Shown piece after piece: positions 41,101 to 55,641 of a stretch of 64,000 nt of DNA (position 1 is the stretch's first letter; each line of letters starts with the position of its first letter). Below the pieces are notes generated by a model, which saw nothing but the letters and a program-made list of their open reading frames with translations, was not told the DNA's origin and ran no database searches. The stretch is from Monarcha castaneiventris obscurior. Its lineage: Eukaryota; Chordata; Aves; Passeriformes; Monarchidae. Position numbers and translations under genes: made by a program. The stretch is taken from NCBI GenBank assembly GCA_026261815.1, contig JAMPIT010000258.1, forward strand, positions 18,184,501 through 18,248,500, read 5' to 3'.

Positions 41101-44100
41101 GAAGCACGATACCAAAAACTAGTTTTGAAGAGGTTATGTACAGACTTCATTTTGCCTAATTCATTTGACTGACTGAGGACCTCCCACCTACTTGGGTTTC
41201 TGAAAGACTGACCCCAATTTACATATTGCTTTTACCCATTCTTTCTTGGATTTATAAAACATTCAAGGATGAGCATAAAACTTGTGAAAGAATGAATCTT
41301 GAGGCCCATAAATCATATTATAAAACATACTGTCACTGCTAATACAACACAAGTATCTTTTCTCACCGAAATCTAAGTTTATGACAGTGCCTGCAGTTTT
41401 TATCATTGATAAGTGGTTGATGAAGCCTGCATAGTTAAGAAATATTTTCTAAAAGGCTTGATGTGTAAAATGTTACTAGCTGTAAAAACAGCTGGGCATT
41501 TGTATTCACAAAATCAACAATATGAACTAAATAAAATACTATTCTGCTTAATTTAGTACAGGATTGTAATGCTTTTGGTTCAGAGTCTACCATGTTGCTA
41601 AAAATTACCTTCTTTCATTACACATAACTGGGTTTGTTGTTTCTCTCATTAATAATGATACAGTGTGATTGTAACAGAACGTGAAGCATAATTTTGCACT
41701 GTGTGTCAATCCAGAAGAATGAACAAATGCTCCAATGGACTGTAACATCCATTGCTAGCACACTTTGTTTATCTGCTGTATTTTAATTTTTTTTTAAACA
41801 AACCCCATCTAAATAAAAGCTTGGTAAAATTATCATCAGCTAAAACATAATATTGATTCATGCACTGTACCTACAGGAATCTGTTGGTAATTTAATACCA
41901 TATAAAGTCTCTTTTGGTATAAGCTGTACATCAGTGTGTCTTCTGTCTTCCTGTTAATCAAATACTGCTTGTTTATTCCAAAGGCACAAGAGATTTGAAT
42001 GTTACAGGGGTTGTCTTTTTACTTCCCTAAGCAACAGTACAGAATCATTTTTCCTGAATATTCATTATAGCCTTGGGCTAGATGAAGCTTTTAATCCTAA
42101 CTACTCATTGCCAATGGGTAGATATACTAGAGGAAAAACAACTATTCACCTTTTTTTTCTAAATGATCACATGATAAGCTTAACTACAACCATAACTATG
42201 AGTATAAGTCCTCAGAAATTAAAGCAGCAAGTTGTCTACTGATTGCATTTGGCATCAGTAATGAGATGAATCCCCTGTCCTATCACCCGCAGGCCAGATA
42301 CATCCTGCATGTTTAAAGAGAAGCGTGAAAATGCTGTGCACAGAGTAGGTCACCTCTCCTTGTGTTTCATGGAAAGAAACAAAACCATGATGAGATTACC
42401 ACAGAAATGTCTGGCTGCAGATTTTTGGAAATTTTTATTGTGACCTATTTTCAGTGTTCTTGCAGGGCCCTCATTTTTGCATTATCCTGTTACTGCACCA
42501 TCTTCACACTGTATTCAGAACACCTCTCTGAGGCAGAGAATTACTATTACACCTGTTTAATAAATGGAGAGAGGAGAGACAGATAGCCTGAGGTGCACCT
42601 CCTACAACTCACCTTGCTTTGGTGCCCAGTTTTGCAAAAGTCATTTGCATAAGGACCTGAAAAGGTTTGTCTGGTACAAAACTGCACTTGATTCTCTGGA
42701 CTGCCTTAAACCACGAGATGCTTTCCACATGAACAACAGAAATATTTTTAATACTTAGATTTAAACAGCTTTTCAGAGCATTTGAATAATGCAAAAGATA
42801 GAACTACAACTACTTTAGGGTAACTAACACGCGTTTGCTAACTATGCAAACAGTCCTCGGGAAGCACATATGTGTGAGTGCACATACACATACATGTGTG
42901 CATATATAAAGAATACAAATAGCAGTCTGAAAGATGTCATAAAAAAACCCCAACCTGTTACAAAATTTTCCCCAAGAACTTCGGAAGAATGGTTAACACT
43001 CAGTAGAGCACATTAGTTGATCTTGTCCAATTAGTACTACAGAAAATAGACCATATCCTGCAAACTTCAGGCTGTCCCTAAATAATGGTGCCAGTTCTGT
43101 CTCACTAAGAACATGACAAGGGCTCGTTCATTTGTGGAAAGAATGAAAATGCAACTTTTCTCAGACAAAATCCTGAGTTTACAAAGGCTGCATTACATAG
43201 GACTATTGGATTTATCAGCACACGTCACATCAATGATTTGTGCTGGTCCATTATCCTGACTGTGATGATGGGAAGTTCTAGATGGCACAAAAGTGTTGCA
43301 AGATGCAGTAAGACCTTGCATGTAAAGTCCTTAAATCTTATTTATCACTGACTACAATGACCTAAACAACAAAGTTTCAGAAATTAAAATACTTTATCAT
43401 ATTTAATGCAAGAGTAAGTCTAATCTTCCTCATACACCTCAAGTCTTTGATAGCCACAAGACTGTTCTCATATTCTCTTGCCCATGAGTTTTATGGCTAC
43501 ATAACACATTATGTAAGCATGTTTGCAATTATAAATGCTGATACTAAGTTACAGAGGACTTATTTTGTCTTTTTATTAATTTAGCACACATGAAACTGAC
43601 ATGGGACTTCTTATATACAGCCAGGCAAGAGCAGGCAAGTGGCACCAACAGTCCCTCATCAGAGCATTCTTCTCATGGCAGATTTTCTTCTGTACCGGCT
43701 TTTCAGAAGGAAATCTTGTATTCCTATTGTATCTATTAGCACTGGAGAAATTTTTTAGATGAAAAAATTTTCTACAGTTAAGTTCCTCATTCTGAGCAGT
43801 AGATACATTTTTCAAACTAGTATCCATATCTGTGGGAAAAGGAGGGAGTGCTTTTATGATTACAAGAATGATGTAGTGTAGGAAAAGCTTTTTAGGTGAG
43901 AATTTGCAAGACTCAGCTGTTAAATTTAATACACGTACTACTCTCACTTTACTGTTTCATTCAACAATAGTCTGCTAGGGAAGAGTTAAAGCTATCCTCA
44001 AATATCCTCCTGTCTGAAGGCCCAAGAGGACTCAAATGCACTCTCATCTGAAAAGCAAGAAAGGAGAAGAGAATCTTTCCCCATCTGCAGGTAACCTCCA

Positions 44101-45313
44101 TGCAGCAGGGGCATCCTACTCTCCCTCTGAACATTCCAGTGGCACTACCTGCCACAGCCTGCAGTGTGGAAAGGCAGGGGCAGGATGCATTTGGAGCAGC
44201 TTTAGAAAGTGAGGAATGATCATTTCTAGAGACTCCTCACATATTCAATCCACTCTACTGGCTTGATGTGTACGCACATCCTATGGATCCTATGGATCTG
44301 CACCCTTTACAGAGATCCCATAGATGAAATGAGGACATACTAGCCTGAGAAGCTGTTAGTTTAAATATGCCTATCCAGTATTTCTTGTCCAGAAAACCAT
44401 TAGAAAATCATACCTTAAAAACAAAACAAACAACCTGCCAACCCTATCAAACCCAACTCTGTGTGTGAAGAACTACTCTTTTGTTATTCATTAAAATATG
44501 AAGAAAAAGTATGGGAATTCCAGCTTAAAGCATTGCAAATCAGTATCTGTAGCCTTCACCACTTTTATACATATATAGGTGTATTTTACTATTTGTCCTT
44601 TCCACAGCTATCTTTTCTCCCTCCTGCTATGAGAGGCCCAACACTGTCTTCATAAGACTTTCTCTCTAAACCTACACACAATTTTGACAGTACCTAAATA
44701 CAGAATTACAGTCAATCACTATAGCAAGAGTCACCATTGCAGAAACTCGTGGTTAATTTTACGGCCTTCTTACATCCTAGAAAGGAGCAGTTTAGGTTGT
44801 GCATTTGTCCCATTTCAAACTTAATTAAAGCTAACAATTTGTTTAAAGCCTGTCAAAATAAGGGAAGGATTTCCCAGGATAGAAGATGAATAACTCTCCG
44901 CTTCTCATCTGGAGTAAAAAATTCTTCCTCATTTCTCAAGAAATTTGACAGCTTTTGGCCAACATCTATTGACCGCAGCTGTCAAAAAGAAAGAAATGAA
45001 GCAGTTTAACCTAAGGCAGGAATCACAGTTTTCATACTTGTGTGTGAAGCAATCTATATATATTAGGAAAAATTAAAAAAAAACCTGCCCAAATTACATC
45101 AGAGGCTTTGGGTTAGCCTGGTCAGCTCCACAAAAATGGAGCTGCTGGTTGAGAGCTTACATCCCTCCAGCAAGAATCCATGATGTGATGTGATGTGAAA
45201 CCAATGCCACAAAATAAACTTTTAGAGGTAATGGTAGTATGTGAATTCAGGACTCTTTTCCAGTCAATACTGTATTGCTTTTTGGCATGAGATCCGAAGT
45301 GTACTAGTTTAGC

Positions 45314-45332
45314 AAAAAAAAAAAAAAAAAAA
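45314..45332. repeat. Poly(A) tract (19 A)
   Basis: An uninterrupted run of 19 A followed by an A-rich stretch. An AATAAA lies about 100 bp upstream on the plus strand, but no retrocopied coding sequence is recognisable before it. Confidence 0.95.
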
Positions 45333-48300
45333 CAAAAACCCAAACTCCCAAAACCTCATTAAATATCTTCAATAAAATGGTACAGGAAAATCTCATCCAG
45401 GATAAAAATTCAAAACATCCAAACATGAATAATTTCATATTTTGTTCTAGGAGAATAAAAATGTTTCATCCCATCTGTGCCTTCAGCTTTTATTAATTAA
45501 GTTGCACTTTGAAACAAGAGGTCTTTTCAATATGAAGGGAGGTTGTAGAGATGGGGTTTTTGGAAGCATTTCTAAAAGATCAGAGATTCAGATGAGAAAA
45601 ATTAAGCAAATTCCACATAGTTACCATTTAACTAAACTACCATAGCAACAATATGCACTGTGACTATTGTTCACTGATTTAATTCAAGGACATGCTTATT
45701 TTCTACTCTCTTACAAACTGTAAAATGCTCCTTTCTTTAAAAAATTCTTTTGAAACAAGTCTACAGAGTTAATGAAGACATTTATGTTGTTTCTACACAG
45801 CAAAATGTTCTCTTTATAATGTGAACAAAAACTGTAATATTTTTAAACTGGAAAGATATCATATGGCTTATATAACTAAGCATGTCCTACTAGTGAAACA
45901 AGAACATTTTTGCTTACAAAATACTGCATATTAAGATGTAGAAGTATAGCTTGGAAAATTCCCATTAGTTTTTGTAGACTACATTAATTCTTTTGGTTAT
46001 CGTCTTTCCAATTAGACAAAAACATTACCACTTGAAGACCACGCAAAGACTATATTTTTATCTTTAAATTTAATTTAAAAAACCCCAGAATTTATAGAGA
46101 GTAATGACTCCCAATTCATAGATGTTTTTGCCAAAGTAAAAATCTAAGCAAGAACTGAGAGACCTGATTGAACTTTTTTTTCCTGTGGTAAGATGTAAGA
46201 ACCAAAAACCTCCTGCCACCTAGCCCCATTCCTAGATGTTTGGACTTTATTAATTTAAAGTAAAGCTGCAAGCAAGGTGTCAAAATTTGATCAGCTGCTC
46301 CTTCAGATCTGTCACTGCAAGTTCCACTTGGGGGAGCCTAATTGAGATTCTCCTTTTCTTCCAGTGATACCAATGTGTCACTGGGCAAAATCAAGTCACT
46401 CTGGATTAGGTCTGGGTTTTGGTCATGGCTGAACTGAGAAGTCAAAATTCTGAGACCCTATCTATACTGAGAGAGATAACAGTGGGCATTGAGAATAGCC
46501 AACAAGGGACTGGAGCTCCTACTTCTCAAAGCAGTCAGAGGCTCTTCTCAGACTACTTTGAAAAACTGAAAGAACAAATTGGTGCACATGAAAAAACAAC
46601 TTGAAATTTAAAAGCATTTAACAAAATAAACCTTAAAAGGCACATAAAGGGTTTCTACAGAATAAGAATTTCAAGAAATTTTTCAATTTTAGCAGATCCC
46701 TTTCTCCCTTTTCTTTCTTACTCTCTTTCTGACTAGTTTCACAGTAACTATTTCTCCCATGTCAGCTCTTTAAATAGAACCTTTGAAAGACGGTAAAAGC
46801 ACAGACAAATAACCTTTGATCACCTCACTTTATTAAAAAAAATGGTAACAATAACTTGTTACAGTGTTTTTTTTATTGCAGTACTCTACTTGAGCTGCAC
46901 AAATGAATGATGCTTAACGTATGACAAAAACCAGACAAAAATAAGCCAAACAAAAAGAACCCACTCCAATGGGTTTTAACATACCTAATCTAAAAGCTGC
47001 CAATTTTAACACAGGTCAGCATCCAAACTCAAGAATACATTTATCAAAGTGCTGTGTGGGAGATCCTCTCTGGACATCCCATTAGCAGCACGGCACTCCC
47101 ACATCCCTTCTGTGATAATGCTGCACCTCATGACTGAGCACCCGTGTGCACACAAGGTCAAAAACGAGCTGGAGATTTTTGATTGACCAGTAGAGAAAAG
47201 TACAAAACACATATTTGTGTTGGGAGTAAGAACAACAATTAGGGGGATGTCAAGATCAAGCACAACTGAGACTTGAAAGGTTGGTGGCTGCCTTTAGTCA
47301 GCTTTGTAATTACTCCCTTTTCAGATCACAGAAAAGCTTTTTGTTTTCTCCCCAGCACAAAGAGGAAAACAACTGAATTTTTTTTGAAAACTGATTTCTC
47401 TCTCTGTGTAGGTGGTTGTGTCATAATGTTTTTCCTTATTCTGAATGTTTGGGGTTTGTTTCACTTCTTTTTAACTTAAAAATATTAATCTAAGGAACCA
47501 GAAGAAGTATCTCTGTTAGAAAACTTTCTACTTTTACAATTATGTATAAGGCTTATCATATGTTTATGGTTACCTCACATGATAGGGAAAAATCTCCTTT
47601 TGCTTCATTGTAATAGGTCTGTGAAAACTTTAGCAATGAGTATTTATAGCTATTGATTTTAATACAATATTAAAGGCATTTAAATCAGATTATTTTCTTT
47701 GATTGTCAGAATAAAGGTTAGTAATAGTTGGTCTGAAAGTTTGATGCACAGACTGGCAGTTCAAATTAACAAACTATTTGTTCCAATACTAACTGGGCTT
47801 AAACAGGGCAAGTGAAAAATAGGAAACTGCACATTTACCTTCAGTAAACTTCTCAGAGACACTGACTGGAAGGATTTATTTATCAACAGCGCTGGTATAT
47901 GTAAAGCGTTCACTAATAAAAATGCCTTTTTACCCCTGACAGAACAAAGTATTTTATCTTGGTTGTTCCTAGCCAACCAAACTAATGTTTCTCATAGCAC
48001 TGTAAAAAGTGGTATGCAGCATGATTAAATAATATTTCAGCTCTTTAGTTCATGCAGAGGTCACCTGCTAGAAGGCATAAAGGTTTGATTAGGTTTACAT
48101 CATACATGAAATATTCCAAAGGGAAGCACAGAACTCGAATATGTGAATGCTGCAGCTACAAATAGCTTTCTCTTGTGGTCAGGTAGGCAAGCTCTGTCCT
48201 TTCCTATAATAATAAGGTAGAAAATACTAAGTAATTGAGGAAAGCATAAACATTTGAAACATGAAACTAGGGAATTTAAAACCTATGCTCTGAGAAGAAT

Positions 48301-51300
48301 TTGCCACTTAGTTTTAAAATGGTCATCAAGTGGGCATGTATTCAGATTTGGGCTACTGTAAAGTGCAAGCTTCCCAACAAACTGCCTAAGTTTACTAGGA
48401 GCTGAGGCAAAATTTAAAGAAATATAAACCTAGTCCAGAAAACTCTCATGCAGACAGTGAAGAGACTAGTAAATTCACTGCTAGCTAACTTTATCCAACA
48501 CTGGCATAAAACTGAAAAAATATAAAGAAAAAATTATTAATGTGCACTAAGATAAACAATCTTAAAATATTATATTTTTCCTGAACAGTTACTTGTTGGT
48601 GATGATTTCGTTTCCAGTAAATCCTGTTTACCAGATATCATGGTTACAAAAAGCTGCAATGCTTTATGGTGCAATCACATATCCAAAGGCAATCCAAAGG
48701 GCCTGGACATTTGCTCAAGTTTTCTACATTTCCATTTTCTGAAAACTTCTCAGGGCATTAAAATACAATTTCAAGAACAAGTACAGGTTGCCATTTGGTT
48801 TAAAAAAAACCAAAAAGGGTTTGTTCCATTATGGGAAGCACTCATTATACACTTCATTGCTGTTAGGCTACTGAAGTGTCATTACAACAGCCAAACAGTG
48901 CCAGGCCACTGATACTGTGACCAAACCAAGCTTCTCTGTGACATCTGTCACCCATAATGTGAATTTCAGCAGAAATGCTTCCACCATAGTAAGACTGAAA
49001 ATAAGTGTAAACCCAAATTGCTTTCATGTCTTCATGATTTTCAAGGAAACAGAATCGCTTTTACATTTGCTAAGAAAATACATTCTGTAGAGAATGCTTT
49101 CCTTACATAAATGTAAGTCACCACACATAAACAGTATTTAAAACCTTATTAACAGCCATAGCATGTAATTAAAAAGTTTCAGCAAGTTGGTAGTGCTGTT
49201 AACATTACTGCTGTATTTATAATCCCTTTTTATTTTCCATTTTGTCTTTTGAGTAATTCAATTAGAAATCCTTCAAAGCAATAACAGTGGATTAAATGTT
49301 GTCAAACCACAATATAAAATTACGGAACAGTGTTCTGATGATGAATTTATTAAACTTTGCATTTCAATTCATTTCTCCTTGAGTGTATGAAAAGCAGAAT
49401 TCTTTAGACAAAACACCAATTAACTGTCATACCTCATTATTAAGTATTGTCTCCTTCTACATGTTACAAAAGATAGAATGTATGAGGACATAAAGGACAT
49501 GTGCAAGAAATCCATTTAAATCACAACATTTAATCACACTTGAATCCTGCAATGGTAACAGAAAAGGAAGTGATTTCTGAGGTACTGGAGGAAGGTGAAT
49601 GGATGGAGGTGAATGATGTTGCCCAGGACTGACCGTAAAGCCAGCAAGCTTTTCCTGCTTGGATTTCAAGTGAAACAGTTCCCGAGTCAATTTTTACTTT
49701 GAAAGCAACTCAGCAGAGTTTCGTTTATAAGGAGAGTTTTGAAGAAGGAAGGAACAGAGAAAGAAAAGAAAGAGACATCTGACAACAGAGAAGATGAAAA
49801 ATGGAATCCAAAGAGGTTAAACAACAAAATGGAATTATCATAAAGGACCATGAATGTAAGTCCACAAAACACATCTCCTGACCTGTGAAAAAGTGTGCTT
49901 AGGTCTACATTTGCAGGAGTTGAAGGAGGCAATCAGCAGCACATCCCACATCGCCTCCCAGCAAAACACTGCCCAGTGCAGCACATCCCTGCACACCCAG
50001 AGCAACAGCATCACTGCCTCAGCCAAGGAGTCCTTGTTTCTGAGGAACTGAATTTCTTGCCTCTGCTGAGCTTTTCCCTCAGTTGAACTATCAGGGCTCC
50101 TCTTCATATCCATTTGCTTGGGCAGCAGGCAGTTCCCCTCCCCTCTGCAGCCACCCTGTTTTTTGGACCTTACAGTGCCTTTGAAATAGTCTGCACTCTG
50201 AAAAACACGACTGAAAGAGGTCATTTGGCCAAAACATGCCCCAAAGCAACAGAGGCCAGTGGCAGACACAAAGACACTAAGATCAGCCAGGACTTACATT
50301 CTTAAGAACCAGCCAGAATGGATGAAAGCCAATGCAAGAGAACAATAGGACATACAAATCCTGAAACTCCACCCCAAACACCAACACAAACCTCACTCAC
50401 ACTGGTTTATACTGGATTTTGGGTGATGATGTTCACACTGCTGCCACAGCCCAGTGTAGCACCACTCCGCTGTACTTTGCATTAATTTGTTGCAATAACT
50501 GATACAGAAGAGCAAGAACTAATACTGCCTGCAGGACTCGATGAATTATACTTAACCAGCATATTATTGCAGGCTGATAGTAGAATGTCACATGAACACA
50601 GATATAATCAAATTCTGTTTGGGGCATCATTTATTTAAAATACTTCAAGCTCCTTGCTGGCAGAGCAACAGCGAATTAGCATGCTATGCTGCGCACCTCA
50701 ATTAAAAAGCAGCCTCATCTTTCCTATTTCCAAGGTACAGCAGAGCAAATCTAATTGTGCCATGCAGTCAGCTCCCATCTTTGCAAAGTAACCAGGGCTT
50801 TGGGGTTTTTTTTTTTCTTTTTGTTTTTGACAGATTTGTCGTCTTCTGAATGAGGCAATGTAGGCTTTTATGAAACTTGCCTCCTAATTGCAGGCAATAA
50901 ACATAAGCACAGCCAGCAGCAGAAGCTGCAGCAAGTACAGCTAAAGCAAAATGAAAATAAAGGTAAGAAAAGAACCACAAAGCAAGTTCATTTTACATAT
51001 AATCTGAATAGTTAAACCACCAGGATCTGGATTTCAGTGCTCACAAGAGACATATACATTCCTTCTTCAATATAAACTAAAAAAAAATCAAACAACTCCC
51101 CAGACCTAGAGCTTAAATGCTGAGATAGGCAAAGATTTTTTATATTTTGGAGGTTAGAAGGCATGACTAATTAATGAGAAATAGTTATATGCCAGGATGT
51201 TATTAACTTTTACAATATTTGCTTATAGCATGAAGAATCTCTGTTCTTGGACTTAGGCTGAGATCTTTGAATATGAGATTTGTTGCTTTTGACTTGAGAT

Positions 51301-51609
51301 CTCCTTGTTCATAGTGATTATCTTACTCCATGTGAACACCCAAGTCCTTGTGCTTCCTTTTATCCAGCACCATTTCCTGCCCCAGTACAAATTATGCAGT
51401 GCCTTTGGTTAAGAATTGAACAGGGTGAATCCACAGAAATTCACACTGTCAAAATCACAAAAAACAGGCTGTCTGAATGGACTCCAGCGGGGCAGGTACT
51501 GGAAGCTCCCACTTGGAGTGGGACTACCACCAACACCACTGAGGTTGGCCACAGCTTTGCCTGTCTGAGCCCTAAAAACTCCAGAGATGAAGAGTAATTG
51601 CACAGCCCC

Positions 51610-51800
51610 CCCCAGACACCATGTTCCTGATCTGCATCACCTTGTTGGGGAATTTTTTTCCTAATGTGCAATTTGAAACATTCAGCCTGCAATCTGCCCC
51701 TTGCTGTATCATCTGGCATGACAGAGAATAATCTTCCCCTCTTTGTAGCTACTCTTGCAGCATCTTTGTCACATCCTCTTAGGTAGTTGTAGGCTGCTCT
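51610..51800 (-). mobile_element. Decayed CR1 LINE remnant (end of ORF2 into 3' region)
   Basis: On the minus strand a frame still reads AAYNYLRGCDKDAAR, then RLFSVMPDDTARGR, then FKLHIRKK. This is the pattern of the extreme C-terminus of CR1-type ORF2 proteins, just after the reverse transcriptase: a Y-x-Y-L-(K/R)-G block, an RLFS-V-P-D-x-x-RG block and a final L-x-IRK block. The DNA also follows the order of CR1 copies, with CTACAACTACCTAAGAGG first and CACATTAGGAAAAAAATTCC last. It is an old, diverged copy without the 3' octamer tail. It is oriented with DPYD transcription. The outer limits are approximate. It is a transposon fossil, not a functional gene. Confidence 0.72.
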
Positions 51801-54800
51801 TTTCTTCCTTCTGTTGTTTTTCACTGCCCATTAGGCCAAGGAGACTCACTGATATTTTAGAAGACTTTGGGTATCATTTGTCCTAATCAGTCTTATTCTA
51901 ATATTTCTAGAGGATGCACATCAAAGCTCATAGACCTGGGGTTCCATTGTAGAAGGAATGCAAAGTAAATCCAGATTACCAAATCAATTTAACTATTTAT
52001 TCATTCTTGGCAGAGCAGCTGGAGAGACTGGTTGACCTTTAGACCAAAATCAAAAAGGCAAACACTTAAATTTGTTGATTTCACATGACATTAATAATTC
52101 TGAATGAATAAAATGACACTTTCTAGAAGGATAAGTAAGACCAAAAAAATTAAACATCTTTGCATGGTTTCCAGCGAAGAACAAGAAGTGCACCACAAAT
52201 ACAACACCACAAGTTAGACATTGAAATGTGAGTGCTACCATCTCAAATGCTTGATTTATTATTTTCAGAATTTTAGGCTAAAATTGGTATAGCAATGAAG
52301 TATAGTGGGAAAGGGATAGTGTCATTTTTAAATAATCTGCTGTTCACCATGTTGTCTTTATGTTTAATATTAAATGTTTTGTACACACAGGTTATCTGAT
52401 TCAAAGAAAATCTGTGCATTAGTGCTGGTAAACTTAATGACAAATTTGATTACAATTTTTAATGATATCCACTTTTATACAGTTGCAGATTGTTTTGAAA
52501 GAATACAAAGCTTAACTTTATTATCATTAATCGGCATTAGTAAATATAACTGACATTTTATACAGAACCAGCTTTAAGTAACTTATTGGCAGCAATACAG
52601 ATGCCTCTTAATATTACCCTCTGGCTAGCTACGCTGTTTGGGCGCCAGAGTGTCTGCACTAATGACTTGGAATTAAAATCAAATAAAAGCTGAGAACTGT
52701 AATTCAGTATAAAACAAACAGCCATACTTAGTACCAATTTTTATATATATAATTTGGATACACCAGGACCTTTTTTAATTTGCAGCTGATACAAAACAGT
52801 GAAAGCATTTGAGACTAGATAACAAAATAGGATAGAGAAAAATAAATCTGATGTTCCCGGATTTCTACACTTACCCTGCAGGCACACCATAGGAATTGGA
52901 ATGAGAAGAAAAAGTAGACAGTGTAATTAACCTTTCCTTTTCCTTTTTTTTTTTTTTTAAACAACAACAAAAAGGCAGAACATGTTAGACATTATAAATA
53001 GCAAAAATACCCATTTTTCTGCCATTATTTTTCATCTCATCAATTTCTGTAGTTTCCTGAGGATTTAATGTGCTTAGGCATGAAAAAGGCCTAATCCTTG
53101 AAAAAATTTCCTATGAAGACATGGATTATGTTATCAAAAAGATTTAAGAAAACCTGCTTCACTGTACAACCAGGAAAGCTGCTCTGCCTCTCAAAGCCTC
53201 ATGCCCTGACTTACAGATATCAAGTGGTGGTTTTTTTCCAGAGCATATCTGAGCCCTGTCTTCCCCACAGCACCCATGTATGACCCATTTGACTTCAGCT
53301 CTGGGGGGAAAAAAATAAATAATACTAAAATACCAAAATACTACTTAGCACTTTTGTATCTTCTGATGGGGCCTTCAGGGGCCACCACACATGGAAGCCC
53401 CCTGAAGGGTAATTGATAAATCTTGGTGCACATATCATTACTTAATCCAGTTATCTCCACCCTTTGCTTCAATAATCTACATTTAAAATCACTATGATTT
53501 AATTTTAGCCAACTCTGAGGAAGACCATCAGGATCTGGCTCTCTAAATATGGCTTGTTTTATTCATTTATTCATCTAAAGAAGTTGATTCTTTTTTGAGC
53601 TCTCATTTTGATAAGACAGTTAAGAAAACACAAGAAAATGTTTAAGCAAGAGTAGTATATATTAAACATTCCAAAGAATATCCATATTGCATGGGGAAGA
53701 CAGAAATTTTATTATTATAAAAACATATATGTATATATAAAGTAATCTTCTTTCTTGATGGATCTGATCTCCTCCATGGAGAGTCACAAATCCACACGAT
53801 AGCCCTGAGTGCTCAGATTTTGCATTTGCTTCTCTGATTTTACAATAGCTGAAAGATACGTAAAAACTCTTGCAGCCAGACAGCTCCCTACTGACTACAC
53901 ATCTAAGCAACTTCACATGCATATGTTATTCCAACCACTGAAAGCTGGAAATAACACACACTTGAAAAAATAAAATCCCCCATGCTTGAAAGGAGCCTGT
54001 TTCAGGCTCTGTGTGGAACCTCCAGGGCTCTCCCTGAGCAGACTGAACCTTCCACAGCGTCCTGTCTTCTCAGGCAGGGGCAAGCCAAACTACTGAGTTA
54101 TGCTCTGCAGACTGAAGAGTGGGAATTTCTTCAAAAACTTATAAAGATGGCTAAAATAGCAATTTGTTGTTGAATGCAATTCAGAGAAAAAAGTAGTAAT
54201 AACTACTAGTGTTGTGCTAGTGTTATCCTGGAGGGCTTTTGTGATTCTCTCCCATTTTTAATCACAGCTTCAGTAAACGACCACTGGCCATAAAAAGCAT
54301 CCTGATTACTTTCATTAAAAATAATAATCTATGGCATGGACCAGATTGACATAATTCTGTTCACAGAAAACAATAAAATGCCCAGTACACTGTGCCTGAC
54401 AGTATTGCTATGATGAAGCTATACTTGGAAGCGTGTCCCCTTGAAGTGTTGCACTGATTGCAGCTCCTATTGCCTGCCGGGTTTTAGAAGGTTAATGGTT
54501 TAGTTATCCAACCACACCTCAGTTCTTAAAGGTTTTGTGTTTAACTGAGAAAGTGAGGATGAATTAAGATGCTTACTAGCCTTCTATAAAGGGGACAAGT
54601 AAATAACAGTATCTCAGTTTTAGGGTATAAAATCATGATTCCCACTCTGCGTCCCATTCCTTCTCTTCTTCCCCCTGTCCCCAAAACATATTAAGATGGG
54701 AAAGCAAACAAGCTTCATGATTCTGAAACCCTGACAGTCAAACTCTAGAAAATTTCTCCTGGTAGACTGTGAACCAAGATTTTTCAGAAACTTTCTCATT

Positions 54801-55548
54801 CACCATATTTGGGCATTTTTCAGAGCCAAAACAAATTTCAAACCACAACAAAAACATGCAAAAATCTACAAACTTCAAGGCTATTAACATGAGAATTAGG
54901 GTTGGTACATGTATCTTTTCTTTTAATGGGCAAAACAACACACATTCTCCTAACTGAAGTCACGGGATGTGTTGATAAGCTCTGCAACAGATTTCTACAT
55001 GGCAGAGACATCAGGCATGGTAATTCCAATATAAATGGTATAAACCAACAAATCTATAGGTTACAGAACACAGGCTTTTATAAGAGAAGGTGTTAATTGT
55101 ACATGGTACTACCAGAATGTATGGTCTCTTCTGTGATTCTGAAACACAGTTAGGTTCACATGTTAAAAATTGTGAAATGAAATGTGTGTATATCTCATGT
55201 CCTTCAAAATCATTACTGATATACTTAGTAGTTACTAGGTTGTGATTTAAAAGATATCTACAGGGCACTGAAATGCAAATCAACAAATTCTGTCCAAGTG
55301 CTTTTTCGAAATTATTTGTTTTCATCATGTTCCTTGTCAAATACATAATGCATTTTTGTTCTCAGCAAAACTAAGCATTTTGTACATTCTCAGCTTTTTT
55401 TTTTTTCCCTTTCATCACTAAATATTTAAACACATTCAACCTAAAAATCTCAAGCTGGTAATCTGCTGCCTGTGTCTTGCCCCCTGAGGTGTAACTATCA
55501 ATGTGGCAGTGCAGGATAGCTGGAGAGACACTAAAGAGATTGTGGTTA

Positions 55549-55641
<93 letters not shown>

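Noticed and set aside
42480..42600. MIR-like wording around ATTACTATTACACCTG and GGAGAGAGGAGAGAC
   Set aside because: The match is limited to a short generic block; flanking SINE blocks are not recognisable.
45314..45332. Poly(A) tract as the end of a processed pseudogene
   Set aside because: No coding similarity and no target-site duplication were seen upstream; treated as a simple repeat.
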